DNA from: Candidatus Krumholzibacteriota bacterium
GTDB taxonomy: Bacteria; Krumholzibacteriota; Krumholzibacteriia; Krumholzibacteriales; Krumholzibacteriaceae
Reading direction: 5' to 3'
Length of the DNA stretch: 56,037 bases
NCBI GenBank assembly: GCA_016931295.1
Contig: JAFGEZ010000041.1
Coordinates: forward strand, 1-56,037
Position 1 is the stretch's first letter. Every line of letters begins with the position of its first letter. Below the pieces are notes generated by a model that worked only from the letters and a program-made list of their open reading frames with translations, was not told where the DNA came from and searched no databases. The translations under genes and the position numbers were made by a program. This document shows positions 26,838 to 33,982 of the stretch, piece after piece.

Positions 26838-28004
26838 CTATTCGAGCGCCTCTTTCGTGGCGTAGAAATCGCGGTAGAAGCCGATGGAATCGAAGATGTC
26901 GTCGTCGATGACGGGATGGCCGTGGACGATGAGGCTTGCCATGTTCAGGCCGACGCCCGGGCCGAGCATGAATCCCTGCCCGCACATCCCCGCCTCGAGA
27001 TACAATCCGCGCACTTCCTCGACGCGATCGAGGATGATGATCCCGTCGGGGGTCTGCGGGTAGAGCCCCCGCCAGACCCGCCTGACGAGCATGTTCCGGA
27101 AGCGGGGGATCAGGTCGATGAGACGGCGCGCGATGATCGGCATGAATTCCGAGGTGCAGCGCCGGTCGGTGCCGGCGATCGGCTCGATCGGGGTGTAGCA
27201 GAAGATCACCTGGCCGCGGTCGTTCTGCCCGAAGTAGAAGTTCTTCGTCTTTCCCTCGGGACCCGGACGGATGTCGACGACGAGTGGATCGAGGAACCGT
27301 TCCATGGGCGCCGTGATCCCCGCCTCGTGGCTTTCCGGCTCGACGGGGATCTCGATCCCCGCCATGCGGCCGATCTCTTGCCCTCCCGCGCCGGCGGCGT
27401 TGACCACCACCTCTGAATAGTAGCGCCCGCGCGGCGTGACGACGCCCTCGATCGCGCCGCCCGAGATGATGAGTTCGGTCACCGGTTCGCCGAACCGGTA
27501 TTCGGCGCCCCGGTCGCGGCTCTCCTTCCAGAAGGCCGCGGCCGCCTTGAGGGGCGAGACCTGCCCGTCGCCCGGGGCGAGCGTGCCGCCCCTGAGGCCA
27601 TCCCTGTTGATGCCCGGGACGACCCGGGCGATCTCGTCCGGGCCCAGCCAGTCGATATCGAGGCCGTAGCTCTTCTGCGCCGGGAGGAGCCCCCTGAGCG
27701 TGGTCTCGTCTCCGGCCGTGTACACCGGGTAGCAGTACCCCCCCTCGATCCAGCCGATGTCCGTCCCGTGCTTCTCCCGCCATCCGGCGAAGATCTCGAT
27801 GCTCTGCAGGCAGAGGGTGATCTTCGCGGGGTCGGAATGCGTTGCGCGGACGCCGCCGATCGCGGCCTTGTTCTGTCCCTGGCCCTGCGCGGGGTTCCCG
27901 TCGAGCACGAGGACCTTCCATCCCTCGAGAGAGAGGAAATAGGCGGTCGGGCAGCCGACGCTCCCCGCGCCGACGATGATCGCGTCATAGGCGGGAAGGG
28001 TCAC
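26838..28004 (-). CDS. FAD-dependent amine/imino-acid dehydrogenase, DAO-type catalytic subunit
   Basis: This 388-residue flavoprotein of the D-amino-acid/glycine oxidase family has the FAD motif IIVGAGSVGCPTAYFL at the N terminus and the catalytic-domain block GLYPQTPDG near 320. GLYLEAGMCGQGFMLGPGVG near 340 is the C-terminal FAD segment. The start is a GTG that overlaps the upstream stop as GTGA, giving tight coupling to the FeS/FAD subunit. The pair resembles HcnB-HcnC, opine oxidase, and the two-subunit proline, hydroxyproline or sarcosine dehydrogenases. This chain would oxidize a secondary amine or amino acid and pass electrons to its partner. The substrate cannot be told from sequence. 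Confidence 0.88.
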   Translation of the reverse strand: MTLPAYDAIIVGAGSVGCPTAYFLSLEGWKVLVLDGNPAQGQGQNKAAIGGVRATHSDPAKITLCLQSIEIFAGWREKHGTDIGWIEGGYCYPVYTAGDETTLRGLLPAQKSYGLDIDWLGPDEIARVVPGINRDGLRGGTLAPGDGQVSPLKAAAAFWKESRDRGAEYRFGEPVTELIISGGAIEGVVTPRGRYYSEVVVNAAGAGGQEIGRMAGIEIPVEPESHEAGITAPMERFLDPLVVDIRPGPEGKTKNFYFGQNDRGQVIFCYTPIEPIAGTDRRCTSEFMPIIARRLIDLIPRFRNMLVRRVWRGLYPQTPDGIIILDRVEEVRGLYLEAGMCGQGFMLGPGVGLNMASLIVHGHPVIDDDIFDSIGFYRDFYATKEALE

Positions 28005-30097
28005 GAACCGCTCCCCTCGTCGAGCCCGGCGAACGCGGAGAGAGGCACCTCGGAGACGAAGGGACGCTCCGTCGGACGCGTGACCTCGTCGAGATCGACT
28101 CCCTCCTCGCGGTAGAGACGGAGGATCAGCTCGGTGCACGTCTTGCCGCCGCACGCCCCCATGCCCGTCCTGATCGTCGCCTTGAGGACGTTCATGTCGC
28201 GGACGCCGTCGCGGATCTCGCGCCGGACCTCTCCCGCGGTGATGCGCTCGCACCGGCAGATGATCGTGTCGTCGTCGACCGGTTCCGCCCGTCCCTGCCC
28301 CGTTCGCCCGTACTCCGCCTCGAGCACGAGGAATCCCGCCACGTCGAAGGCGTCCTCTTTCGGCACCTCGATCGAGACGAGCCGGCGGTTCGGATCGATC
28401 GGCGACGGGCGATGCTTCACGATCGTTCCCTCCCCGACCGGATTCCCCTCCATGTCGACCGTGGTGACGATGCGCCCCTCGGCGAGATCGCCTGCGTCGA
28501 GTTCCCAGGGAAGGACCAGCAGCGACGTCCCCCGCTCCTCGTTCCAGTCCGGTTGGATCAGGTTGATGGCGAGTGCCGGGCAGGCCGCCACGCATTTCAT
28601 GCACCCCGTGCATTCGCCGTCGAAGACGGGAAGGCCCATGATCGAATCGCCGGGGATCGTGATCGAGCATTTCGCGCAGGAATCCACGCACGGATTGCAG
28701 GGGATCTCCTCGACGCATCGGATGATCGGGTAGACCTTCCGCGGGCGCCGGGGCTCCCCGGGATCGACGACGCGCCCGGGCTTCGAGCGGAGAACGGCCT
28801 CGGTCCGCGCCCACTCCTCCGGGATCTCCACCTCGCGTCCGAGATCCCGCGCGATGCGGCGACCGGTGATCCTGCCGCTGAATATCGCGGCGGAGGCCTC
28901 GGCGATGACGTTCGCGTCCCCCGACGTGTAGCAGGGGATCCCGAAGGCCCGGCACTGGCCATAGAGCTCGTTTACCGGGGAAAGCCCCACGGCCACGAGG
29001 AGCGTGTCGACATCGTGGACCCGTTCGGAGCCGGCGACGGGCCTGAATTTGTCGTCGATGCGACCGATCGTTATGCGTTCGAGCTGTTCCCCGCCCTCGG
29101 CGCGCAGGACGGTGTGCGAGGTGAGCACCGGCACGCCGAGGCGCCGGAGCTTGTCGAGATGCACCTTGTAGCCGCCGCATCTCGGCAACGCCTCGACGAG
29201 GCCGACGACCTTGATCCCCGCCTGGATGGCGTGGTAGCCGGTGATGAGCCCGACGTTGCCGCCGCCGACGATGAACAGCCGATCGGTCGGCCGGACGAGG
29301 TCGCGGTTGAGAAGCGTCTGGAAGGCGCCGGCCCCGTAGACGCCCGGCAGGTCGCACCCGGGAAAGGCGAGCGATTTCTCCCGCGCGCCGCAGGCGACAA
29401 GCACCGCCTTCGGTTCGACCAGGAGATATTCGTCGCCCCTGTGCAGGCCGATCCGTTTGTCGACGAAGGCGCCCACGGCCACCGTTCCGGTCATCACGGC
29501 GACCGTGTCGAGCGCCGCGAGCTCCCCGGTGAGGATGCGGGCGATCTCGATCCCCCTGATGCCCGCGTAGCAGTCGTCGCGCGAACCGAAGAAGGGATGC
29601 GTCTGCAGAGTCAGTTTGCCGCCGAGCTCCATCTTGTCGTCGACGAGAAGCGTCCGGACGCCGAGTCGGCCGAGTTCGATCGCCGCGTTGACGCCGGCCG
29701 GACCGCCGCCGACGACGAGCACGTCCGTCCCGATCGTTCGCGTTTCGGCGAAGGGCGGCGGTTCACCGACCGCCGGCAGGCGTGGAACACCGTTGCAGCT
29801 CTCCACCCGCATCCCGGGTGTCACGACGGTCATGCATCCCTTGACCGGGACGCCTTCCACGAGAACCATGCACTGGCTGCACTGGCCGTTCACGCAGAAG
29901 ATCCCCTGGGCGGCGTCGTCGCGGGGATGACGTCCGAATGTCCTGATCCCGTTCGCGAAGAGGGCGGAGGTGACGACCTCCCCCTCGAGGGCGGCCATCT
30001 CCACGCCGTCGAAGGTGAATGTGATCTCCCGCCGGGGCTCGATCGGAAGGATGGGGTGTGCGGTCAGACGACACGTCTTGCGCGGCGAAGCGGCGAT
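28001..30097 (-). CDS. 2Fe-2S/FAD/4Fe-4S electron-transfer subunit of the amine dehydrogenase
   Basis: Domains in order: an N-terminal 2Fe-2S ferredoxin fold (Cys near residues 68, 73, 76 and 88 in FCVNGQCSQC...KGC); a pyridine-nucleotide-disulfide reductase fold with GGGPAG near 130 and a second FIVGGGNVG near 280; a 4Fe-4S insert (CNPCVDSCAKC, then CTGCMKCVAACP near 500); and a C-terminal BFD-like 2Fe-2S domain (CRCERIT...GACGGKTC, ~612-650). No ATG, GTG or TTG occurs in frame before a GTG at 30004, which has no ribosome site and would cut off the first strands of the 2Fe-2S fold (ITFTFDG). An ATC at 30097 has AAGGAG 7 nt upstream and gives a family-like N terminus with HPILP. I take ATC as the likely start (698 residues). 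Confidence 0.8.
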   Translation of the reverse strand: MAASPRKTCRLTAHPILPIEPRREITFTFDGVEMAALEGEVVTSALFANGIRTFGRHPRDDAAQGIFCVNGQCSQCMVLVEGVPVKGCMTVVTPGMRVESCNGVPRLPAVGEPPPFAETRTIGTDVLVVGGGPAGVNAAIELGRLGVRTLLVDDKMELGGKLTLQTHPFFGSRDDCYAGIRGIEIARILTGELAALDTVAVMTGTVAVGAFVDKRIGLHRGDEYLLVEPKAVLVACGAREKSLAFPGCDLPGVYGAGAFQTLLNRDLVRPTDRLFIVGGGNVGLITGYHAIQAGIKVVGLVEALPRCGGYKVHLDKLRRLGVPVLTSHTVLRAEGGEQLERITIGRIDDKFRPVAGSERVHDVDTLLVAVGLSPVNELYGQCRAFGIPCYTSGDANVIAEASAAIFSGRITGRRIARDLGREVEIPEEWARTEAVLRSKPGRVVDPGEPRRPRKVYPIIRCVEEIPCNPCVDSCAKCSITIPGDSIMGLPVFDGECTGCMKCVAACPALAINLIQPDWNEERGTSLLVLPWELDAGDLAEGRIVTTVDMEGNPVGEGTIVKHRPSPIDPNRRLVSIEVPKEDAFDVAGFLVLEAEYGRTGQGRAEPVDDDTIICRCERITAGEVRREIRDGVRDMNVLKATIRTGMGACGGKTCTELILRLYREEGVDLDEVTRPTERPFVSEVPLSAFAGLDEGSGS

Positions 30098-30116
30098 GTC
30101 GGATCTCCTTTGCGGG

Positions 30117-30138
30117 CCGTTCCGGGAAGACGGAACGG
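30117..30138 (-). promoter_or_regulatory. 5' UTR hairpin before the FeS/FAD subunit
   Basis: A perfect 8-bp stem, CCGTTCCG / CGGAACGG with a 6-nt loop, ends 6 nt before the AAGGAG of the unusual ATC start. It could modulate ribosome access. No U tract follows, so it is not a terminator. Confidence 0.45.
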
Positions 30139-30199
30139 TGCATCGCGTTGCGGATCAGCGGGTTGAAAAGTCAGCCGTCGCAACCTGCGTGCCCGAAAA

Positions 30200-30226
30200 A
30201 TAATGAGACATGGCGCACGGTGTCAA
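30200..30226 (-). promoter_or_regulatory. possible promoter of the amine dehydrogenase operon
   Basis: A perfect TTGACA (30226-30221) lies 15 nt before CATTAT (30205-30200) or 17 nt before TTATTT. The -35 is strong but the -10 choice is uncertain. The leader would be about 95-100 nt and include the hairpin. Confidence 0.5.
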
Positions 30227-30261
30227 GCGACATCGTTTGAAGATCGCGCGTATTCCTGAAA

Positions 30262-32154
30262 TCAGGTGGAGAGGGTCAGAATCACCTGGTTCTTCTCGAC
30301 CGACGTTCCCGGCGCGACCTTGAGCGAGCGGATGACGCCGGCGTGGTTCGAGGTGAGCGAGTTCTGCATCTTCATCGCCTCGAGAACGAGGAGCACGTCT
30401 CCGACCTCGACCGCGTCCCCCTCCCGCACCTTGTATTCGAGGACGAGCCCGGGCATCGGAGCGATCACCGATATCTCCCCGGCGGGGGCCTTCTCGTCCG
30501 CGGCAGCACCCGCGTCGTCCCGTTTCTTCCGTTCGCGCGTGACGATGGGAGCCGTATCGCTCACCGATTTCATCCGCGGGCGCGAGAGGACTTCCTCCAC
30601 CTCGATCTCGTATTCGTCTCCCGCCACCTGGACGCGGAACGTCCGCGATGCCCTGCCGCCGCCCTTTTTCCGTTCCGCGGCCGACGCATCGGCCGCGTCC
30701 AACCCGTCGCCGGACGGTTTCGGTTCCTCCCGGGGCATCTCTTCGGCGGTCGGCTTCTCGAGTCCATGTTTCCAGCGGAGGAAACGCATGCCGGTCGTCG
30801 GGTAGAGCGCGTAGATGAGCACGTCCCGCTCGTCGGTCGTGATGTCGGCGACCGCCTCGCGCGCCGCGTCGAGCTCGGGTTCGAGCAGGTCCGCCGCGCG
30901 ATGGTCGATCGGCTTCGAACCTCGCGGATACCCCTTGAGGATCTTCTTGCGGAGCTTCTGGTCTATGGGGACCGGCGAACGCCCGTACAGGCCGAAGACG
31001 TAGTCCTTCACCTGCGCGCTGACCATCGCGTACCGGCCGAAGAGGACGTTCTGGACGGCCTGGGTGCCGACGATCTGGCTCGTCGGCGTCACCAGGGGCG
31101 GGAACCCGAGTTCCGCCCTCGTCCGGGGGATCTCCTCGTAGACCTCGTCGATGCGGTCGAGCGCGTCGGCCTCGCGGAGCTGGGAGACGAGATTGGAGAG
31201 CATCCCGCCGGGGATCTGGTGCTCGAGGACGCCGGTGTCGATGATCGCCATCCGCGTCTCGTTGAGAAAGCAGCGGTATTTCCCGGCACGCTTCTCCAGT
31301 TCCTTGTCGATGGCGATGATCTTCTCGAGATCGAGCTCGGGATCGCGGTCGGAGCCGGCGAGCGCCGCGACGAACGGTTCGATTGCCGGTTCGGACGACC
31401 GGAACCCGAACGGCGCGAGGGCGCAGTCGATGCCGTCGGCTCCCGCCTCGATTCCCTTGAGATAGGACATGGACGCCATGCCGCTCGTGAAATGGCAGTG
31501 CAGCTGCACGGGGATGTCGATCGCGTCCTTGAGGGCCCCGACGAGGATATCGGCGTCGAAGGGATTGAGAAGCCCCGCCATGTCCTTGATGCAGAAGGAA
31601 TCGGCGCCCATCTCCTCGAAGATCTTCGCCTTGCCGACGTAGTAGTCGAGGTCGAAGACCTCCCCGCCGAGCCGCTTCCCGGTGATCGAGTAGGAAACGG
31701 CCGCCTGGATATGCTTGCCGGTCCGCTTGATCGCCCGGAATGACGCCTCGAAGTTCCGTTCGTCGTTGAGGGCGTCGAAGACGCGGAAGATGTCGATCCC
31801 CGTCTCCGCCGCCCTGTCGACGAAGGCGTCGACCACGTCGTCGGCGTAATGACGGTACCCGACGAGGTTCTGCCCCCGGAGGAGCATCTGCAGGGGCGTC
31901 CGCCGAAGGCGCCGTTTCAGCTCGGCGAGCCGTTCCCACGGATCCTCGTTGAGGAAACGCGTGGCCACGTCGAAGGTCGCGCCGCCCCAGACCTCCATCG
32001 ATTGGAATCCCACCTCGTCCATCATCTCCGCGAGGGCGATCATGTCTCCGGTGCGCATGCGCGTGGCGAGGATCGACTGGTGGCCGTCCCTCAAGGTCGT
32101 GTCCGTCACGGCCAACGGCCGCGCCTTGGGTGATTTCCTGCGAGTTCCGGCCAT
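30262..32154 (-). CDS. pycB: pyruvate carboxylase subunit B / oxaloacetate decarboxylase alpha-type biotin protein
   Basis: This 630-residue protein has an HMGL-like carboxyltransferase barrel (DTTLRDGHQS near residue 18, metal-site HCHFTSG near 215), a conserved PYC_OADA domain (~290-475), an Ala/Lys-rich linker, and a C-terminal biotinyl domain (~555-630) with the biotin site EAMKM near residue 594. It transfers carboxyl between biotin and pyruvate/oxaloacetate. No biotin carboxylase subunit (pycA) or Na+-pump subunit (oadB) is adjacent, so carboxylase versus decarboxylase roles cannot be separated here. Beside PFOR and the TCA-type genes, anaplerotic oxaloacetate formation is likely. A 67-residue OadG-tail-like gene lies 33 nt upstream, behind a shared promoter. 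Confidence 0.9.
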   Translation of the reverse strand: MAGTRRKSPKARPLAVTDTTLRDGHQSILATRMRTGDMIALAEMMDEVGFQSMEVWGGATFDVATRFLNEDPWERLAELKRRLRRTPLQMLLRGQNLVGYRHYADDVVDAFVDRAAETGIDIFRVFDALNDERNFEASFRAIKRTGKHIQAAVSYSITGKRLGGEVFDLDYYVGKAKIFEEMGADSFCIKDMAGLLNPFDADILVGALKDAIDIPVQLHCHFTSGMASMSYLKGIEAGADGIDCALAPFGFRSSEPAIEPFVAALAGSDRDPELDLEKIIAIDKELEKRAGKYRCFLNETRMAIIDTGVLEHQIPGGMLSNLVSQLREADALDRIDEVYEEIPRTRAELGFPPLVTPTSQIVGTQAVQNVLFGRYAMVSAQVKDYVFGLYGRSPVPIDQKLRKKILKGYPRGSKPIDHRAADLLEPELDAAREAVADITTDERDVLIYALYPTTGMRFLRWKHGLEKPTAEEMPREEPKPSGDGLDAADASAAERKKGGGRASRTFRVQVAGDEYEIEVEEVLSRPRMKSVSDTAPIVTRERKKRDDAGAAADEKAPAGEISVIAPMPGLVLEYKVREGDAVEVGDVLLVLEAMKMQNSLTSNHAGVIRSLKVAPGTSVEKNQVILTLST

Positions 32155-32187
32155 CTATGGACTCCGTCGGAAGAACGTGGAATCGAA

Positions 32188-32391
32188 TCAGAATATCGAG
32201 AAACGCTTCAGGGGAACCTTGAGCATGCCCCCCTTGCGGAAGGCGAATCGCCGCCGGTGCATCGTCTGCCTGCGGGCCGCGACCTTCCATGGGGGAAGCT
32301 TCTGCCCCGGGCGGAGCCGTGGATCCTCCCCCTCGGTCGCCATGTAAGCCTGAACGGCCGCCGTGATGGCGGCCATCAGATTCCTGTCCAT
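32188..32391 (-). CDS. small protein resembling the soluble tail of OadG-type subunits
   Basis: This 67-residue basic protein precedes pycB in the same operon. Its N terminus, LMAAITAAVQAYMA, resembles the 'VAVITAAVAAYLG' segment that follows the membrane helix in OadG/delta subunits of sodium-pump decarboxylases, and the later KLPPWKVAARRQTMHRRR resembles their C-terminal tail. The usual N-terminal membrane helix is absent. I infer a soluble adaptor that may bind the carboxyltransferase; this rests on short similarity and operon position. The start ATG follows a GGGGGAGGAG purine run. Alternatively it is an unrelated small protein. Confidence 0.6.
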   Translation of the reverse strand: MDRNLMAAITAAVQAYMATEGEDPRLRPGQKLPPWKVAARRQTMHRRRFAFRKGGMLKVPLKRFSIF

Positions 32392-32711
32392 CTCCTCCCC
32401 CTTCCCGTCGCGCCGTGATTGTGAGAAAGAAGATAAATCGCGCTTTTCCGTAATGTCAACAACAATTCCCTCGACCCCTGCCTGGTGCGGCCGGCAACCG
32501 GGCAGAAGGGACGTTCGTCACGCGGCGCGACAAAGCGCCGACGACGGACTCCGCGGACGAGGACGGTCGGATGCCGGATCGAAGAAAACGCGTTCTCCTC
32601 GCCTCAACCGTCTCCTCGACGAAAAGCGGGTCATCGGGGGGCAGATCGCCTTCCACGGTTCGGTCCGGGGGGCCGGTTCGCCGGCGGGGATCGATCGATC
32701 GACCGGAAGGG
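32392..32711. other. intergenic region between tRNA-Phe and the pycB operon
   Basis: These 320 nt hold the promoter of the small protein-pycB unit near the left end. I see no gene, terminator or repeat in the rest. Open frames here are GC-driven chance frames without ribosome sites. Confidence 0.55.
32430..32459 (-). promoter_or_regulatory. sigma-70 promoter of the small protein-pycB operon
   Basis: On the minus strand a perfect TTGACA (32459-32454), an 18-nt spacer and TATCTT (32435-32430; 4 of 6) precede the small gene, with an expected leader of about 32 nt. Confidence 0.65.
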
Positions 32712-32787
32712 TGGTGGGAAGGGAGGGAATTGAACCCCCGACACACGGATTTTCAATCCGTTGCTCTACCGACTGAGCTACCTTCCC
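32712..32787 (-). tRNA. tRNA-Phe (anticodon GAA)
   Basis: A complete 76-nt cloverleaf: acceptor GGGAAGG/CCTTCCC, discriminator A, encoded CCA. The anticodon stem ACGGA/TCCGT with loop TTGAAAA gives GAA, and the T arm is GGGGG-TTCAATT-CCCTC. It starts 35 nt past the end of the PAS-HisKA gene. A perfect TTGACA overlaps that gene's stop codon and may be the tRNA's -35 element, though the -10 is weak. Confidence 0.95.
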
Positions 32788-32822
32788 ACGGGGTCTAAAG
32801 TTCGAATATCGGGGGACGTTTG

Positions 32823-33536
32823 TCAATCACTTTTCGCCGCCTGCCCGGGACGGATCGACTCGACGCCCGATTCCTCGAGATCGATCATCGTTCTTCCGCC
32901 GACGTACTCCCTGACGACGGGGCGGGTGACCCGGGCGAGCCGCTCCGCGATCAGCTGGATCCTGCCGATCTGCCGTTCGATCGCGTGGAGCTTCGCGATC
33001 ATCCGCGGATCGAGCTTGTCGCCCTCCATCAGGAGGAGCTGCGTGTTACCGAGGATGGAGCAGAGGGGATTGTTGATCTCGTGGTTGATCGAGACGGCGG
33101 TCTGCGCGATCGCCTCAACGCGCTCCGCCTCGATGAGCCGCGCCTGGGCCCGCTTCGCGTCGCGAAGATCCGAGGCGAGAAGGAGCGTTCCGATCGGCCT
33201 CCCGCCCTCCCCGGCGAGCGGCGAGAGACGCAGCCGCACGGGCACCTCCTTTCCGTCGCTGCCCGTCAGTTTCGTGATCCACCCGCCGAGACGCAGGGTG
33301 CCGCGGGCCCTGAGGTATTCGATGACGGGGCGGAGCCGGGACAGGGCGATCAGTCTCGTCACGCGCCGGCCGAGCAGGCTCGGGGCGTCCCATCCGGTCA
33401 GTTCGGTCGTCGCCCGGTTGCACATCGTGACGCGAAGGCGCAGGTCGAGAGAGACGAGCGCCAGCGGCGAACTCTCGAAGATGCTTTCGAGATACGCGGA
33501 TGTATCACGGTCGTATGCGCCGTTCGCGCGTGACAT
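32823..33536 (-). CDS. PAS-HisKA protein lacking a kinase ATPase domain
   Basis: This 237-residue cytoplasmic protein has an N-terminal PAS domain (~15-125, with SSPLALVSLDLRLRV and a PAC-like LSPLAGEGGRPIGTL), a short coiled helix, and a HisKA dimerization/phosphoacceptor domain. The H-box is SINHEINNPLCSILGN, with His near residue 150. It ends after about 85 more residues (REYVGGRTMIDLEES), with no N, G1 or G2 boxes and therefore no ATPase. Its phosphoryl source could be the neighbouring GAF-PAS kinase, or it could be a phosphotransfer or sensory partner of the receiver encoded 35 nt upstream. I recall similar ATPase-less proteins in related phyla, so it is not necessarily a truncated gene. 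Confidence 0.85.
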   Translation of the reverse strand: MSRANGAYDRDTSAYLESIFESSPLALVSLDLRLRVTMCNRATTELTGWDAPSLLGRRVTRLIALSRLRPVIEYLRARGTLRLGGWITKLTGSDGKEVPVRLRLSPLAGEGGRPIGTLLLASDLRDAKRAQARLIEAERVEAIAQTAVSINHEINNPLCSILGNTQLLLMEGDKLDPRMIAKLHAIERQIGRIQLIAERLARVTRPVVREYVGGRTMIDLEESGVESIRPGQAAKSD

Positions 33537-33571
33537 GATCGATCGTCTTCCGTTCCCGCCGGCCTCGATGC

Positions 33572-33982
33572 CTAGCGGAGCGCTTCCCGCTCCTGCGCCT
33601 TGATGTGATCCTCGATCCGAGCGATGAGATCGCCGAGCTCGAAGGGTTTGTACATGTATTCGTCTGCCTGCGACCAGGTGGCGAGGAAATCCTCCCGTTC
33701 GGCGCTGTCGACCTTCCGGGCGGTGAGGACGAGGATGCGGAAGGGATCGATCAGCCCCTGGGCCATCTCCTCCTTGAGTATCCGGGACACCTCGTACCCG
33801 TTCTTGCCCGGCAGCATGATGTCGAGCAGCATGAGGTCGTAGTGCTCCTTGCGCGCCTTGCGGAGCGCGTGCAGACCGTCGTAGGCCACGTCGACCGTGA
33901 ACCCGCGCAGTTCGAGACTGTACTTGACCGTCTCGACGATATCCTCATCGTCCTCGACGATGAGAATCCGGTATCCGATCAT
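33572..33982 (-). CDS. single-domain response regulator
   Basis: This 136-residue CheY-like receiver has no output domain. It shows the acidic pocket VEDDED near residue 9, phosphoacceptor Asp in LLDIMLPG near residue 55, Thr in VLTARK near 90 and Lys in YKPFE near 115. Its ATG overlaps the kinase stop as ATGA, so production is coupled to that kinase. AAGGAG lies 7 nt upstream. It probably relays phosphate between the GAF-PAS kinase and the PAS-HisKA protein, or acts by protein contact, since no DNA-binding domain is present. Confidence 0.95.
   Translation of the reverse strand: MIGYRILIVEDDEDIVETVKYSLELRGFTVDVAYDGLHALRKARKEHYDLMLLDIMLPGKNGYEVSRILKEEMAQGLIDPFRILVLTARKVDSAEREDFLATWSQADEYMYKPFELGDLIARIEDHIKAQEREALR

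Noticed and set aside
32823-33536. Reading the PAS-HisKA gene as a pseudogene of a full kinase
   Set aside because: The frame is clean, it ends with a conserved-looking tail, and no ATPase-domain remnants occur downstream, where tRNA-Phe begins within 36 nt.
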